Origin: Blastochloris sulfoviridis
GTDB taxonomy: Bacteria; Pseudomonadota; Alphaproteobacteria; Rhizobiales; Xanthobacteraceae
NCBI RefSeq assembly: GCF_008630065.1
Contig: NZ_VWPL01000014.1
Location: 23,521 to 87,520, forward strand
Direction of reading: 5' to 3'
DNA length: 64,000 nucleotides
Shown: positions 22,037-31,078 of the stretch, one piece after another
How positions within the stretch are numbered: position 1 is the stretch's first letter
Layout of the letters: every line of letters begins with the position of its first letter
The notes under the pieces: model-generated
Told to the model about the DNA's origin: nothing
Databases searched by the model: none
What the model saw: the letters and a program-made list of their open reading frames with translations, nothing else
Made by a program: the position numbers and the translations under genes

Positions 22037-23761
22037 GTGAGTTTAAGGCACACCTCCCGCTTTGACGTCCACGTCGCCTTCATCCGCCGCGCACGGCACG
22101 GTCTCACCGTCGCCGCTCTCGCAGCCACGCTTGTGGCCGGCGGCGTCCGAGGCACCCAAGACGCTGTCGCCAATGGCGACACGCGCACGATCTCATTCCA
22201 CCACACGCATACGGACGAGTCGCTGACCATCACCTACAAGCGTGACGGCCGCTACGACGAAGGCGCGCTGAAAAAACTCAACTGGTTCATGCGCGACTGG
22301 CGCCGCAACGAGTCAACGCAGATGGACCCCCATTTGTTCGACGTCGTGTGGGAAGTTTCTCGCGATGTCGGCGCCACCGCCCCGGTCGAGGTCATCTCCG
22401 GCTATCGTTCGCCGGCCACCAACTCCATGCTGCGCTCGCGCAGCCGCGGCGTCGCCCAGTTCTCCCAGCACACCGTGGGCAAGGCGATCGACCTGTTCAT
22501 TCCGGGCATCAGCCTGTCGGCCGTCCGCGAAGCCGGCCTGCGCCTGCAGCGCGGCGGCGTCGGCTTCTACCCGACCTCCGGCTCGCCCTTCGTCCATCTC
22601 GATACCGCCAGCGTCCGCCACTGGCCGCGCATGAGCCGCGCGCAACTCGCCCGCGTGTTCCCGGACGGCAAGACCGTCCACCTGCCGGCCGATGGCCGGC
22701 CGATGGCCCGCTATGAGGTCGCGGCCCGCGAGATCGCGCGGCACGGCGGTGCCGTCCGCGGCCGCACCCTGGTGGCGTCTCGCGTCGAGGCCGACGAAGA
22801 CGGCGAGATGACCAATGACGGGCGGGTGATCTACCGCTCGCGCGGCGCGGCCACCGCCTCGGCGGCCGCCGCCCCGCGCCGCAGCCTGTTCGCCTGGCTC
22901 GGCGGCGACCGCGAGGAGACGGGCGCGACGCCGGCCGCCGAAGCGCCGGCCAAATCTCAGGCGGCTCCCGCCTCGACCACCGTCGCCCAGGCTCCGGGCG
23001 TGCCGCTGCCGCCGGTGCGGCCCGATCGCGCCGGTGCCATCACCGTGGCCCAGACCGAGACGACTGCCGCGCCCGCCGATTCGATGCGCTGGGTCGCCGG
23101 CCCGAACGGCCGCGAAGCGCCGGCCGCGCAGGTGGCCGCCGCGCCGCGGCCGCGGCCGCGCCCCGGCTCCGGCCAGGCTGCGGGCAGCTTCGCGCTGGCC
23201 TCGGCGGAGACGCGCCCGTCCAGCCCCGAGATCACGGCCAGCATCGCCCGCGGCGGCCTGCCGCCGGAGATCACCGCCGGCATCGGCGCGACGCAGCAGG
23301 CTCAGGACCGGCAGCAGGACCCCGATCGGATGCCGGTGCTGGCCTATGCCGGCGCCGACGACATCGCCCGGCCGCGCGCGGTTGCCGCTGCCCCGGCTCC
23401 GCAGCCGGCGGCCAACCGCCCCGCCGCCCAGCGCTCGGCGGCGCGTGAGCCCATGTTCCGCGAACCCACGCCGCGCCTGACGGCGCCGCGCACCGAAGGG
23501 CCGGGCCTGCCCCGCCTGATCGTCGCCGCCCGGTTCGACACGGTCCGCGTCGACATGCGCCACCCGGATGCCAGGACGGCGGCCTCGCTGCTGCGCGGCA
23601 GCGGCGGCGCCCTCGACCTCAAATTCTCCCGCAGGTCCGACCCGGACCTGACCCCCGACCGGTTCGCCGGCCCGGCGATCCGGCCGCTGCCGCTCGCCCG
23701 GTTCGACGTCGCCCTGCTGCAGGACGACGCGGCCTCCCAGAGAGGCCGCCGGGTGCGGTAA
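22037..23761 (+). CDS. DUF882 family (M15A-like) secreted peptidoglycan protein
   Basis: This 574-residue protein has an N-terminal membrane or signal segment (LTVAALAATLVAGGV), then a DUF882/peptidase-M15A domain with SGYRSPATN, SQHTVGKAIDLF and FVHLDT, which contain the His-Asp-His zinc ligands of M15 peptidases. It probably cuts or binds peptidoglycan in the periplasm. The C-terminal 330 residues are low-complexity Ala/Pro/Arg-rich, far longer than the 180-residue E. coli relative YcbK. The start is GTG. The upstream neighbour is an L,D-transpeptidase, and this pair is common in Hyphomicrobiales. A strong terminator follows. Confidence 0.88.
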   Translation: MSLRHTSRFDVHVAFIRRARHGLTVAALAATLVAGGVRGTQDAVANGDTRTISFHHTHTDESLTITYKRDGRYDEGALKKLNWFMRDWRRNESTQMDPHLFDVVWEVSRDVGATAPVEVISGYRSPATNSMLRSRSRGVAQFSQHTVGKAIDLFIPGISLSAVREAGLRLQRGGVGFYPTSGSPFVHLDTASVRHWPRMSRAQLARVFPDGKTVHLPADGRPMARYEVAAREIARHGGAVRGRTLVASRVEADEDGEMTNDGRVIYRSRGAATASAAAAPRRSLFAWLGGDREETGATPAAEAPAKSQAAPASTTVAQAPGVPLPPVRPDRAGAITVAQTETTAAPADSMRWVAGPNGREAPAAQVAAAPRPRPRPGSGQAAGSFALASAETRPSSPEITASIARGGLPPEITAGIGATQQAQDRQQDPDRMPVLAYAGADDIARPRAVAAAPAPQPAANRPAAQRSAAREPMFREPTPRLTAPRTEGPGLPRLIVAARFDTVRVDMRHPDARTAASLLRGSGGALDLKFSRRSDPDLTPDRFAGPAIRPLPLARFDVALLQDDAASQRGRRVR

Positions 23762-23783
23762 GCGTCCCAGCCGTCTCTGACGC

Positions 23784-23818
23784 AAAAAAGCCTCCGGCCC
23801 ATGGGCCGGAGGCTTTTT
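23784..23818 (+). terminator. Rho-independent terminator, bidirectional
   Basis: A near-perfect palindrome: A-run, GCCTCCGGCCC, a central CATG, GGGCCGGAGGC, T-run. It has a GC-rich stem of at least 11 bp with A and T tracts on both sides, so it can stop transcription from either strand. It lies 22 bases after the DUF882 stop codon. Confidence 0.95.
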
Positions 23819-23881
23819 CGTATCGGCAAGAGGCCCCTCACCCGGGCTGACGCGCGCGTCCAGGGATCAACTCGGCTTCAT

Positions 23882-24040
23882 TCTTCCCTCTCCCCTTGCG
23901 GGAGAGGGTGCCGAGCGATCGAAGATCGCGAGGCGGGCGAGGGGTGAACCTTCAAACGCGCGTCTGTATTACCCCTCACCCGGCTCGACCTCGCTTTGCT
24001 CGGTCGCGCCACCCTCTCCCGCAAGGGGAGAGGGAAGAAA
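23882..24040. repeat. Dispersed palindromic repeat P, copy 1
   Basis: The 159-bp element has ends that are inverted copies of one another (CTTCCCTCTCCCC...GGGGAGAGGGAAG). Each end is also a small hairpin (CCCTCTCCC-CTTGC-GGGAGAGGG). Related copies occur near 41.9, 42.9 and 50.7 kb, always between genes. No protein is encoded. It fills most of the 366-bp gap between the DUF882 gene and gapR. Confidence 0.9.
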
Positions 24041-24127
24041 CCGCGGCCTCCGGCCAGCAGTTGTCCGATTCGATCACCCCGAAGCCCAGCCACCACAACG
24101 GCGGGGCCGTGGCAAAGGCCGCGGATA

Positions 24128-24418
24128 TCACTCGCCCTGGATCATGCCGAGCGCGGTCATGTAGAGCTCGACGATCGCCTCGTGCTCCTGGCGCTCGTCG
24201 CGGTCCTGCTTGCGCAGCTTGAGGATGGTCTTCAGCGCCTTGACGTCGAAGCCGTTGGCCTTGGCCTCGGCGAACACGTCCTTGATGTCGTCGGCGATCG
24301 CCTTCTTCTCTTCCTCCAGCCGCTCGATCCGCTCGACGATGGCCTTGAGCTGATCCTTGGCGAAATTGGTGGCGTCGTCTTCGATATCGGTCTTCTTCAT
24401 CCTGGATGTGGCCATCAA
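24128..24418 (-). CDS. gapR: GapR family nucleoid protein (DUF2312)
   Basis: This 96-residue, highly charged, largely helical protein matches DUF2312/GapR over its whole length ([34 protein letters not shown]). In Caulobacter, GapR is an essential tetramer that encircles overtwisted AT-rich DNA ahead of replication and transcription and helps topoisomerases. An internal ATG five codons downstream (MKKTD) could be the true start, since the Caulobacter protein is slightly shorter. GAGGGA precedes the first ATG. It is transcribed singly, convergent with the DUF882 gene. Confidence 0.92.
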   Translation of the reverse strand: MMATSRMKKTDIEDDATNFAKDQLKAIVERIERLEEEKKAIADDIKDVFAEAKANGFDVKALKTILKLRKQDRDERQEHEAIVELYMTALGMIQGE

Positions 24419-24581
24419 TGGTCCCTCTTCTGCGGACAGGCATCGCCCTGCCGCGCCGGCCGGTCAAGCCGTGCTCCCCGATGTCCACAGTGGCCGGGCG
24501 CGCGAACCTCCTATACTTGAACCGGACGGCGGGATCGCGCGACCGATGGTCCGGACATGACGCAAAGCAACAGGGGAAGCC

Positions 24582-25142
24582 ATGGAACTGGTGCTGCTCG
24601 GCCTCATCGTGCTGGCCGCGGTGGTCGCGGTCGTCATCTACAACCGGCTGGTCGCGCTGCGGCAATCGGTCGCCAGTGCCGGCGGCGACATCGATGTGCA
24701 GCTTCGCCAGCGCTACGACCTGGTGCCGCAGCTCGTCGAGACGGTGAAGGGCTACGCCCAGCACGAATCGACGGTGCTGGAGACGCTCACCCAGGCGCGC
24801 GCCGCGGTGGCGCAGGCCGCGACGCCGGCCGACAAAATGGCGGCCGAGGCCGGGCTCGGCCGCGCCATCGGCGGGCTGATCGCCGTGGCCGAGGCCTATC
24901 CCGACCTCAAGGCCAGCGCCAATTTCCAGATGCTGCAGACCCAGCTCATGGACATCGAGAACAAGATCGCCGCCGCGCGGCGCTTCCTCAACAATTCGGT
25001 GCGCGAATACAACGCCGCGCTGGAGCAGTTCCCGGCGATCTTCTTCGCCGCCCGGCTCGGCTTCCAGCCGGCGTCGTTCTACGACCTGCCGGCCGACCGC
25101 GCCGCCGAGTTGACCGAGCCGGTGAAGGTCTCGTTCAAGTGA
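24582..25142 (+). CDS. lemA: LemA family membrane protein
   Basis: This 186-residue protein starts with one transmembrane helix (LVLLGLIVLAAVVAVVIY), then the conserved LemA helical domain (NRLVALRQSV, RYDLVPQLVETVKGYA, LNNSVREYNAALEQFP). LemA proteins have no settled biochemical role; the outer-face helical bundle is thought to act with a membrane protease or kinase. AGGGGAAG precedes the ATG. The stop overlaps the start of the downstream M48 protease gene, a gene pair recurrent in many bacteria, so the two probably work together. Confidence 0.93.
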   Translation: MELVLLGLIVLAAVVAVVIYNRLVALRQSVASAGGDIDVQLRQRYDLVPQLVETVKGYAQHESTVLETLTQARAAVAQAATPADKMAAEAGLGRAIGGLIAVAEAYPDLKASANFQMLQTQLMDIENKIAAARRFLNNSVREYNAALEQFPAIFFAARLGFQPASFYDLPADRAAELTEPVKVSFK

Positions 25143-26131
25143 CCGGATCGCAAGCGACCGGGCAGGCCGCCGCCCCGCCGCGGGCGGCGCTGCCGCCGGG
25201 CGTGCTGGGCCTCCGAACCTGGATCTGGCGCAACAACAGCCGCAGCCTCCTGCTGCTCGCCGCCTTTCCGGCGCTGCTCGTCGCCGTGACCTACGTGCTG
25301 TGCGTCGCCTTCACGCTGATCCTGGGCGACGACGACCCGGTGGCGGCGGTGCGGGCCGGCGGCGCGCTGGCGCAGGCGGCGATCCCCGGCGTGCTGGTGG
25401 CGAGCGCGGCGTGGTTCGCCATCGCCTATCTGATCCAGCGGCCAGCGATCCTGGCGCTGGCCGGCGCCCACCTCGACGACACCTCGCCTGAGGCGCGCCG
25501 CGTCCGCCGGCTGATCGAGCCCTTGGCGATCTCGCGCGGCCTGCCGACGCCGCACGTGGCGCTGATCGACACCGACGGCCTCAACGCCTTCGCCGCCGGC
25601 TGGAGCGAGCGCGATGCGGTGGTGGGCGTCACCCGCGGCCTTCTCGCCACGCTCGACGACGCCGAGCTGGAGGCGGTGCTGGCGCACGAGATGACCCACG
25701 TCATCAATCGCGACTCGCGGCTCCTGATCGTCTCGATCGTGTTCGTCGGGGTGTTTGCGCTGGCCTGCGAGCTGGCGATGCGCGGCCTGCGCTACGCGCC
25801 GCGCTCGGACGACCGCGACGGCAACAAGTTCATGATGTTCCTGCTGGTGGCCACCGGCATCCTGTGGCTCGGCCGCATCGGCGCGCTGGCGCTGCGCTTC
25901 GCCCTGTCGCGGCGGCGCGAGTTCATGGCCGACGCCGGCGCCCTGGAACTGACCAAGAACCCCGACGCCCTGGTGTCGGCGCTGACCAAGATCGCGGGCA
26001 AGCCCGGGATCGGCGAGGTCGCCGACGAGGTGCAGCAGATGTTCATCTTCGATCCGCCGGACGGCTGGGAGCTGTTCTCCACCCATCCCGACATCGAGGA
26101 CCGCATCGCCGCCATCCGCGCGGTGGGCTGA
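25139..26131 (+). CDS. M48 family membrane zinc protease (HtpX-like)
   Basis: This 330-residue membrane protease has two N-terminal transmembrane segments, then the zinc motif HEMTH and two more hydrophobic segments before EFMADAGA, which supplies the third zinc ligand. This is the HtpX/Ste24 (M48) layout, suited to cleaving misfolded membrane proteins at the cytoplasmic face. The GTG start overlaps the lemA stop (GTGA), so the genes are translationally coupled; no ATG lies near the N-terminus. The TGA stop is the first three bases of a dispersed Q repeat. Confidence 0.9.
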   Translation: MTGSQATGQAAAPPRAALPPGVLGLRTWIWRNNSRSLLLLAAFPALLVAVTYVLCVAFTLILGDDDPVAAVRAGGALAQAAIPGVLVASAAWFAIAYLIQRPAILALAGAHLDDTSPEARRVRRLIEPLAISRGLPTPHVALIDTDGLNAFAAGWSERDAVVGVTRGLLATLDDAELEAVLAHEMTHVINRDSRLLIVSIVFVGVFALACELAMRGLRYAPRSDDRDGNKFMMFLLVATGILWLGRIGALALRFALSRRREFMADAGALELTKNPDALVSALTKIAGKPGIGEVADEVQQMFIFDPPDGWELFSTHPDIEDRIAAIRAVG

Positions 26132-26390
26132 TGCGGTTTCCGGCTGATCAAGCCGGATAACCGCATTCCGATCGCCGAAAACCCCGTTATCGAGACTTTC
26201 TTTTAGAACTGGGGTTTTCGGCGAGGCCGGTTCCGGTATCCCGAAGGGATCAACCGGAACCCGTATGACGCGAAAATCCGGCCGCTCGGGCCGGATTTCG
26301 TCGTCCGATTGTCGAAATACCGCCTCCGAACACGCCGCTCCGGCGGATCAGTTCCGGGAGACCGCGACGCGGCCTCCCGGACGGGTATCA
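26129..26390. repeat. Q-family palindromic repeats filling a convergent gap
   Basis: Nearly the whole gap between two convergent genes is hairpin-forming Q repeat. It starts TGATGCGGTTTCCGG, contains the inner stem CGCCGAAAACCCC / GGGGTTTTCGGCG (26180-26225) and ends with the inverse (CGGGTATCA). The outermost TGA on each strand is the stop codon of the flanking gene: the M48 protease on the left, prpE on the right. It may also serve as a bidirectional terminator. Confidence 0.8.
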
Positions 26391-28334
26391 CGCGCCGATG
26401 CCGTGGCCCTTCAACTGCTCGGCGATCTCGTCGAGGATGGCGGGATCGTCGATGGTCGCCGGCATGGTCCAGGTGTCGCCGTCGGCGATCTTCTTCATGG
26501 TGCCGCGCAGGATCTTGCCCGAGCGGGTCTTGGGCAGACGGTTGACGCAGATCGCGATCTTGAACGCCGCGACCGGGCCGATCTTGTCGCGCACCAGCTT
26601 GACGATCTCGGTCTCGATCTCGATCGGCGACTTGGTGACGCCGGCCTTCAGCACCACGAAGCCGCACGGCACCTCGCCCTTCAGCTCGTCCTTGATGCCG
26701 ATCACCGCGCACTCGGCCACCGCCTGGTGCGAGGCCAGCACCTCCTCCATGCCGCCGGTCGACAGCCGGTGGCCGGCGACGTTGATGATGTCGTCGGTGC
26801 GGCCCATGATGTAGACGTAGCCGTCCTCGTCGATGAAGCCGGCGTCCGCGGTCTTGTAGAAGCCGGGGAACTCGTGGAGGTAGCTCTCCTCGAAGCGCTC
26901 GTCCTGCTGCCACAGCGTCGGCAGGCAGCCGGGCGGCAGCGGCAGCTTGACCACGATCGAGCCCATCTTGTTGGCCGGCAGCTCGTGGCAGGCCTCGTCG
27001 ACGATGCGCACGTCGTAGCCCGGCATCGGCACGGTCGGCGAGCCCGGCTTGATCGGCAGCAGGCCCAGGCCCACCGGATTGCCGGCGATCGCCCACGAGG
27101 TCTCGGTCTGCCACCAGTGGTCGACCACCGGCACGCCGAGAATGCGTTCCGCCCACAACACGGTGTCGGGGTCGGCGCGCTCGCCGGCCAGGAACAGCGT
27201 GTGCATGCTGGAGATGTCGTATCCCGCCAGCAGCTTGGCCTCGGGGTCTTCCTTCTTGATGGCGCGGAAGGCGGTCGGCGCGGTGAACAGCACGGTGATC
27301 TTGTACTCGTCGACCATGCGCCAGAACGCGCCGGCATCCGGCGTGCCGACCGGCTTGCCCTCATAGATGATGGTGGTGCAGCCGGCGAGCAGCGGCGCGT
27401 AGATGATGTAGGAGTGGCCGACCACCCAGCCGACGTCCGAGGCCGCCCAGTACACCTGGCCCGGATGGACGTCGTAGAGGTTGGCCATGGTCCAGTGGAG
27501 CGCCACCATGTGGCCGCCATTGTCGCGGACCACGCCCTTGGGAATGCCGGTGGTGCCGGAGGTATAGAGAATATAGAGCGGGTCGGTGGCCTTCAGCGGC
27601 ACGCAGTCGGCGGTCTTGCCGGCGGCCTCGGCCTTGGCGACGAGGTCCGCCCAGTCGTAGTCGCGGCCCGGGATCAGGGTGGCTGTGCTCTGCGGCCGGG
27701 CGAAGATGATGCAGGCTTCCGGCTTGTGGGCGGCGAGCCCGATGGCGTCGTCGAGCAGCGGCTTGTAGGGCACCACGCGGTTGGGCTCGATGCCGCAGGA
27801 GGCCGCCAGGATCAGCTTGGGCTTGGCGTCATTGATGCGGGTGGCGAGCTCCTTGGAGGCGAAGCCGCCGAACACCACCGAATGGATGACGCCGAGCCGG
27901 GCGCAGGCATACATGGCGATCGCCGCTTCCGGGATCATCGGCATGTAGACGATGACGCGGTCGCCCTTCTCGACGCCGAACTCCTTCAGCACCGCGGCGA
28001 AGGTCGCCACCTTTTGCTGCAGCTCCGCGTACGAGATGCGGGCCTTGGTGCCGGTGACCGGCGAGTCGTAGATGATCGCGGTCTGCTCGCCGCGGCCGGC
28101 CGCGACGTGGCGGTCGATGGCGTTGTGGCAGGTGTTGCACACGCCGTCGGTGAACCAGCGGCCGTAGACGCCGGCATTGGGGTCGAACACCGTCTTGGGC
28201 GCCTCATACCAGTCGATGGCCTTGGCCGCCTCGCCCCAGAAGGCCTGGGGATCGGATTTCCAGGCGGCATAGACTTCGGCATAGCGGCTGGTTGCGGCGG
28301 GCGCCCCGATCGGCGCGCTGGTCGTGGCAGTCAT
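26388..28334 (-). CDS. prpE: Propionyl-CoA synthetase
   Basis: This 648-residue acyl-adenylate enzyme should activate propionate (and short acids) to the CoA ester. Core motifs are YTSGTTGIPKG (P-loop), WWQTETS, and PKTRSGKIL with the C-terminal catalytic Lys that is commonly regulated by acetylation. It lines up better with PrpE than Acs: the N-terminus is short (AEVYAAWKSDPQAFW) and the C-terminal part contains GDTWTMPATIDDP. The ATG has GAGGGAG upstream. The stop codon coincides with the end of a Q repeat. A separate acs gene lies 18 kb away. Confidence 0.93.
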   Translation of the reverse strand: MTATTSAPIGAPAATSRYAEVYAAWKSDPQAFWGEAAKAIDWYEAPKTVFDPNAGVYGRWFTDGVCNTCHNAIDRHVAAGRGEQTAIIYDSPVTGTKARISYAELQQKVATFAAVLKEFGVEKGDRVIVYMPMIPEAAIAMYACARLGVIHSVVFGGFASKELATRINDAKPKLILAASCGIEPNRVVPYKPLLDDAIGLAAHKPEACIIFARPQSTATLIPGRDYDWADLVAKAEAAGKTADCVPLKATDPLYILYTSGTTGIPKGVVRDNGGHMVALHWTMANLYDVHPGQVYWAASDVGWVVGHSYIIYAPLLAGCTTIIYEGKPVGTPDAGAFWRMVDEYKITVLFTAPTAFRAIKKEDPEAKLLAGYDISSMHTLFLAGERADPDTVLWAERILGVPVVDHWWQTETSWAIAGNPVGLGLLPIKPGSPTVPMPGYDVRIVDEACHELPANKMGSIVVKLPLPPGCLPTLWQQDERFEESYLHEFPGFYKTADAGFIDEDGYVYIMGRTDDIINVAGHRLSTGGMEEVLASHQAVAECAVIGIKDELKGEVPCGFVVLKAGVTKSPIEIETEIVKLVRDKIGPVAAFKIAICVNRLPKTRSGKILRGTMKKIADGDTWTMPATIDDPAILDEIAEQLKGHGIGA

Positions 28335-28513
28335 GGCGGCTCCCTCTCGCTCGACCCTGTGGACAGGCCTTGCCCCGATTGTGGCCGGAACCATACAGGG
28401 CGCAAGAGCGAGCGCTATCGGACATTGGGTGAAGAGGGCGGTAACGGGCCGCCCGCGTCAAAGTGCCCGGGGCCTGACCCGGGGAGGCCGGACACGGGGC
28501 GGGGCCGCGTCGC

Positions 28514-29323
28514 CTAGGGCTGCCCGGCTGGCGCGCCCAAGGGCTGAGGCGGCAGATTGGGATCGTGCTTGCCCAGGCCGTGGCGGGCCAGCACCGCCCA
28601 CGCCTCCTCGGCATCGTCGGCCCATTCGATCAGCGCGACGTCGTCCTCGCCGATCAGCCCGTTCTCGACCAGCACCGGCAGCTCGATCAGCCGCGTCCAG
28701 AACGCCCGGTCGATCAGCACGATCGGCGCCGGCCCCATCTTGCCGGTCTGGCGCAGCGTCAGGATCTCGAACACTTCGTCGAGCGTGCCGAAGCCGCCGG
28801 GAAATGCCACCAGCGCATTGGCGCGCATGGCGAAATGCATCTTGCGCATCGCGAAGTAGTGGAAGCGGAAGGTGAGGTCCGGCGTGGTGTAGGGGTTGGG
28901 ATGCTGCTCGTGCGGCAGCAGGATGTTGAAGCCGATCGAGGGTGCGCCGGCCTCGAACGCGCCGCGGTTGGCCGCCTCCATCAGGCCGGGGCCGCCGCCG
29001 GTGGCGATGACGTTGTCGCGGATGCCATAGCCATGGTCGAGCGCCCCGCCGCGCTCGGAGGCGATGCGGCCGAAATCGCGCGCCATGGCGTACCAGGCCG
29101 CGTGCCGGCCGGGGCCGGTCTCGCGCACGCGGGCGCTGCCGAAGGCGACGATGGTCGAGCGGATGTTCTCGCGCCGCAGCGTCTCCTCGACCTTGCTGTA
29201 TTCGAGCAGGAAGCGGGCGCCGCGCATCGAGTCGCCCAGCAGAAACTCGCGGTCGAGCGCGGCGAGCCGGTAGGAGGGCGACGACAGGGCCGGGGCCGGC
29301 GAATCGGAAGCGGAGTCGGTCAC
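28514..29323 (-). CDS. LOG-like TIGR00730 family Rossmann-fold protein
   Basis: This protein of about 269 residues carries the lysine-decarboxylase-like/LOG signature PGGFGTLDEVFE and an upstream glycine loop (ATGGGPGLMEAANRG). Relatives are cytokinin-activating nucleoside-5'-monophosphate phosphoribohydrolases or other nucleotide hydrolases (PpnN-like). The older lysine decarboxylase label is not supported for this family. The start is uncertain: I use a GTG at 29323; a TTG 63 bases upstream would add 21 Gly/Arg-rich residues. It lies about 180 bp downstream of prpE on the same strand. Confidence 0.85.
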   Translation of the reverse strand: MTDSASDSPAPALSSPSYRLAALDREFLLGDSMRGARFLLEYSKVEETLRRENIRSTIVAFGSARVRETGPGRHAAWYAMARDFGRIASERGGALDHGYGIRDNVIATGGGPGLMEAANRGAFEAGAPSIGFNILLPHEQHPNPYTTPDLTFRFHYFAMRKMHFAMRANALVAFPGGFGTLDEVFEILTLRQTGKMGPAPIVLIDRAFWTRLIELPVLVENGLIGEDDVALIEWADDAEEAWAVLARHGLGKHDPNLPPQPLGAPAGQP

Positions 29324-29438
29324 GTCGAATCCGGCGGGAGGGAAACGGCCGCGCGGGCCGGACTGCCGGCCCGATGACCGGCCCAAAAACCGAACCGCCG
29401 GCGCGGGCCGGCGGTTCTAAACCACGCTGCTGTGCGGG

Positions 29439-29621
29439 TCAGTGTACGCTGAGGGTATCGCCCCTGAGCTTCTCGATCGCATCCTTGATGGCCAGCTTGC
29501 GTCGCTTCAGTTCGGCGATCTGGAGATCGTCTGAAGCCGGTTGGGCCAGTTTTTCCTCGATCTCGCGCGCAATGCTCTGATGGCGCTTCTCGAGTTCCGC
29601 AAGGTGAGCCTGAATTGACAT
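29439..29621 (-). CDS. DUF465 (YdcH-like) small protein
   Basis: This 60-residue charged helical protein (LEKRHQSIAREIEEKL, IAELKRRKLAIKDAIEKL) is a full match to DUF465/YdcH, whose function is unknown. The ATG is preceded by GGAG at the right distance, so I reject the longer upstream reading frame. A second DUF465 gene lies divergently 197 bp away. Such pairs are frequent in Hyphomicrobiales. Confidence 0.88.
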   Translation of the reverse strand: MSIQAHLAELEKRHQSIAREIEEKLAQPASDDLQIAELKRRKLAIKDAIEKLRGDTLSVH

Positions 29622-29818
29622 ATGCTCCGTTCTCCCTTGTAGGGGCAAGCAAAAAAAGTCTGCCACGCCGTTTGGAGCAAGTCGACTACCGATCCGTGCT
29701 GCATTGCAGCATAGGGCCGCAAGACGCCCAGCCCTTCCGCCTTGCGGGCCACGCAAGGCGGGGTGATACTGATCTTGATGCGCGGCCCGCGGGGTGGCCG
29801 GCGCAAAGCTGCAGCCTC

Positions 29819-30025
29819 ATGACAAATCAGGAAGAATCAGAACTGCGTGCGCAGCTCTCGCGGCTTAAGCAGGAGCATCGCGATCTCGATGCCGCGATTG
29901 CGGCGCTGGAGGCCATGTCGGGCTTCGACCGGCTGCAGGTTCAGCGGCTGAAGAAGCGCAAGCTTTCGATCAAGGATCGCATCATCGAGATCGAGGACCA
30001 GTTGTTTCCGGACATCATCGCCTAG
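29819..30025 (+). CDS. DUF465 (YdcH-like) small protein, second copy
   Basis: This 68-residue paralogue of the preceding gene has the same layout (LSRLKQEHRDLDAAIAAL, VQRLKKRKLSIKDRIIEIEDQL). The spacing before the ATG has no strong ribosome-binding site. Its TAG stop is the first codon-sized unit of an R-family repeat (C-TAG-AGC), so the last residues and the stop may have been set by the repeat insertion. Confidence 0.88.
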   Translation: MTNQEESELRAQLSRLKQEHRDLDAAIAALEAMSGFDRLQVQRLKKRKLSIKDRIIEIEDQLFPDIIA

Positions 30026-30300
30026 AGCAGTCTCCGCAAAAGCGGGCACCGGTTTTGCGAAAGAGACTGCGACAACTCAAGAACTTGAGACGCGTCCGCT
30101 TGGTTCAATCAGACCGGCGGACGCGCTTGCGCAGTCTCCGCAAAAGCGGGTACCGGTTTTGCGAAAGAGACTGCGACAACTCAAAGACTTGAGACGCGTC
30201 CGCTTGGTTCAATCAGACTGGCGGACGCGCTTGCGCAGTCTCCGCAAAAGCGGGCACCGTTTTGCGAAAGAGACTGCGACAACTCAAGAACTTGACGCGC
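30022..30300 (+). repeat. R-family repeat, 2.6 tandem units of 104 bp
   Basis: Units begin at 30027, 30131 and 30235, an exact 104-bp period; the third is cut short near 30300. Each unit has two hairpins. The first is GCAGTCTC...GAGACTGC enclosing CGCAAAA...TTTTGCG; the second is CGCGTCCGC...GCGGACGCG. The units differ by only a few bases, so the tandem expansion is recent. No spacers separate them, so this is not a CRISPR array. Confidence 0.93.
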
Positions 30301-30489
30301 GTACTGACGCGGTCGGGCCGGACGACGCGCGATCTTCGAGACCGGACCGCCGGATCGCGGCAATCGGCCGGAGCGGACGCCCCGGTCGGCCATCGTGGGA
30401 CGATTCGACGCTCCGCGACCGCGCGGCGAATCCCCGTCGAATCCCGTCTCTGCCATGCGGTTTCCGGCCCTGTAGGCCGGCAACCCGTA
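30301..30489. other. Gap with half a Q repeat, no gene
   Basis: GC-rich intergenic sequence follows the tandem R units. From about 30455 it is a half-length Q repeat (GCGGTTTCCGG ... CCGG...CCCGTATCA) that ends in the stop codon of the peroxiredoxin gene. I see no coding sequence. Confidence 0.6.
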
Positions 30490-30975
30490 TCACATCTGCC
30501 GCAGCAGCGCCTCGGCGCTCGACTGGTTGGCCTGGGAGGGGACGTCCTCGATGAGCAGCGTCTTCACCACGCCGTCCTCGACCAGCATGGCGTAGCGCTT
30601 GGAGCGGATGCCCAGCCCGAACGCCGACCCGTCCAGATCGAGCCCCGCCGCCTTGGCGAAGTCGGCATTGCCGTCGGCCAGGAAGACGATCTTTCCCGCC
30701 GCCCCGCTCGCCTTCTCCCAGGCGTCCATCACGAACGGATCGTTCACCGCGGTGACCAGGATGGCGTCGATGCCCTTGGCCTTGAAGTCGGCCGCGTGGG
30801 CGAGATAGCCCGGCAGATGGTTCTTGTGGCAGGTGGGCGTGAAGGCGCCGGGCACCGCGAACAGCACGATCCGCTTGCCGGCGAACAGCTCGCCGGTGGC
30901 TTTCGCCACCGGGCCGTCCTCGGTGGGCACGCGGAAGGTAACGTCGGGCAGGCGGTCTCCGACCTGGATGGTCAT
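30490..30975 (-). CDS. Peroxiredoxin (Prx5/AhpC-TSA type)
   Basis: This 161-residue thiol peroxidase reduces hydrogen peroxide and organic peroxides. The peroxidatic cysteine lies in PGAFTPTCHKNHLPGY, the Prx5-subfamily signature. No glutaredoxin domain is fused, so it should rely on glutaredoxin or thioredoxin. GAGGAG precedes the ATG. The TGA stop is embedded in the end of a Q repeat. A DsbD-N-like gene lies about 100 bp upstream on the same strand and could be cotranscribed. Confidence 0.93.
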   Translation of the reverse strand: MTIQVGDRLPDVTFRVPTEDGPVAKATGELFAGKRIVLFAVPGAFTPTCHKNHLPGYLAHAADFKAKGIDAILVTAVNDPFVMDAWEKASGAAGKIVFLADGNADFAKAAGLDLDGSAFGLGIRSKRYAMLVEDGVVKTLLIEDVPSQANQSSAEALLRQM

Positions 30976-31078
30976 GGCCGTGGCTCCTCGTTGGGCAGGC
31001 TTGTCAAAGGGGAAAGCGCAGGGACGGGACGGACGGCACCTGCCGCCCGCTCGTTCCTGATCTAGGAGGGGACGGCCT

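Noticed and set aside
30022..30300. CRISPR-like tandem array
   Set aside because: The 104-bp units abut without spacers and are palindromic repeats of the same kind found singly elsewhere. No cas gene is present.
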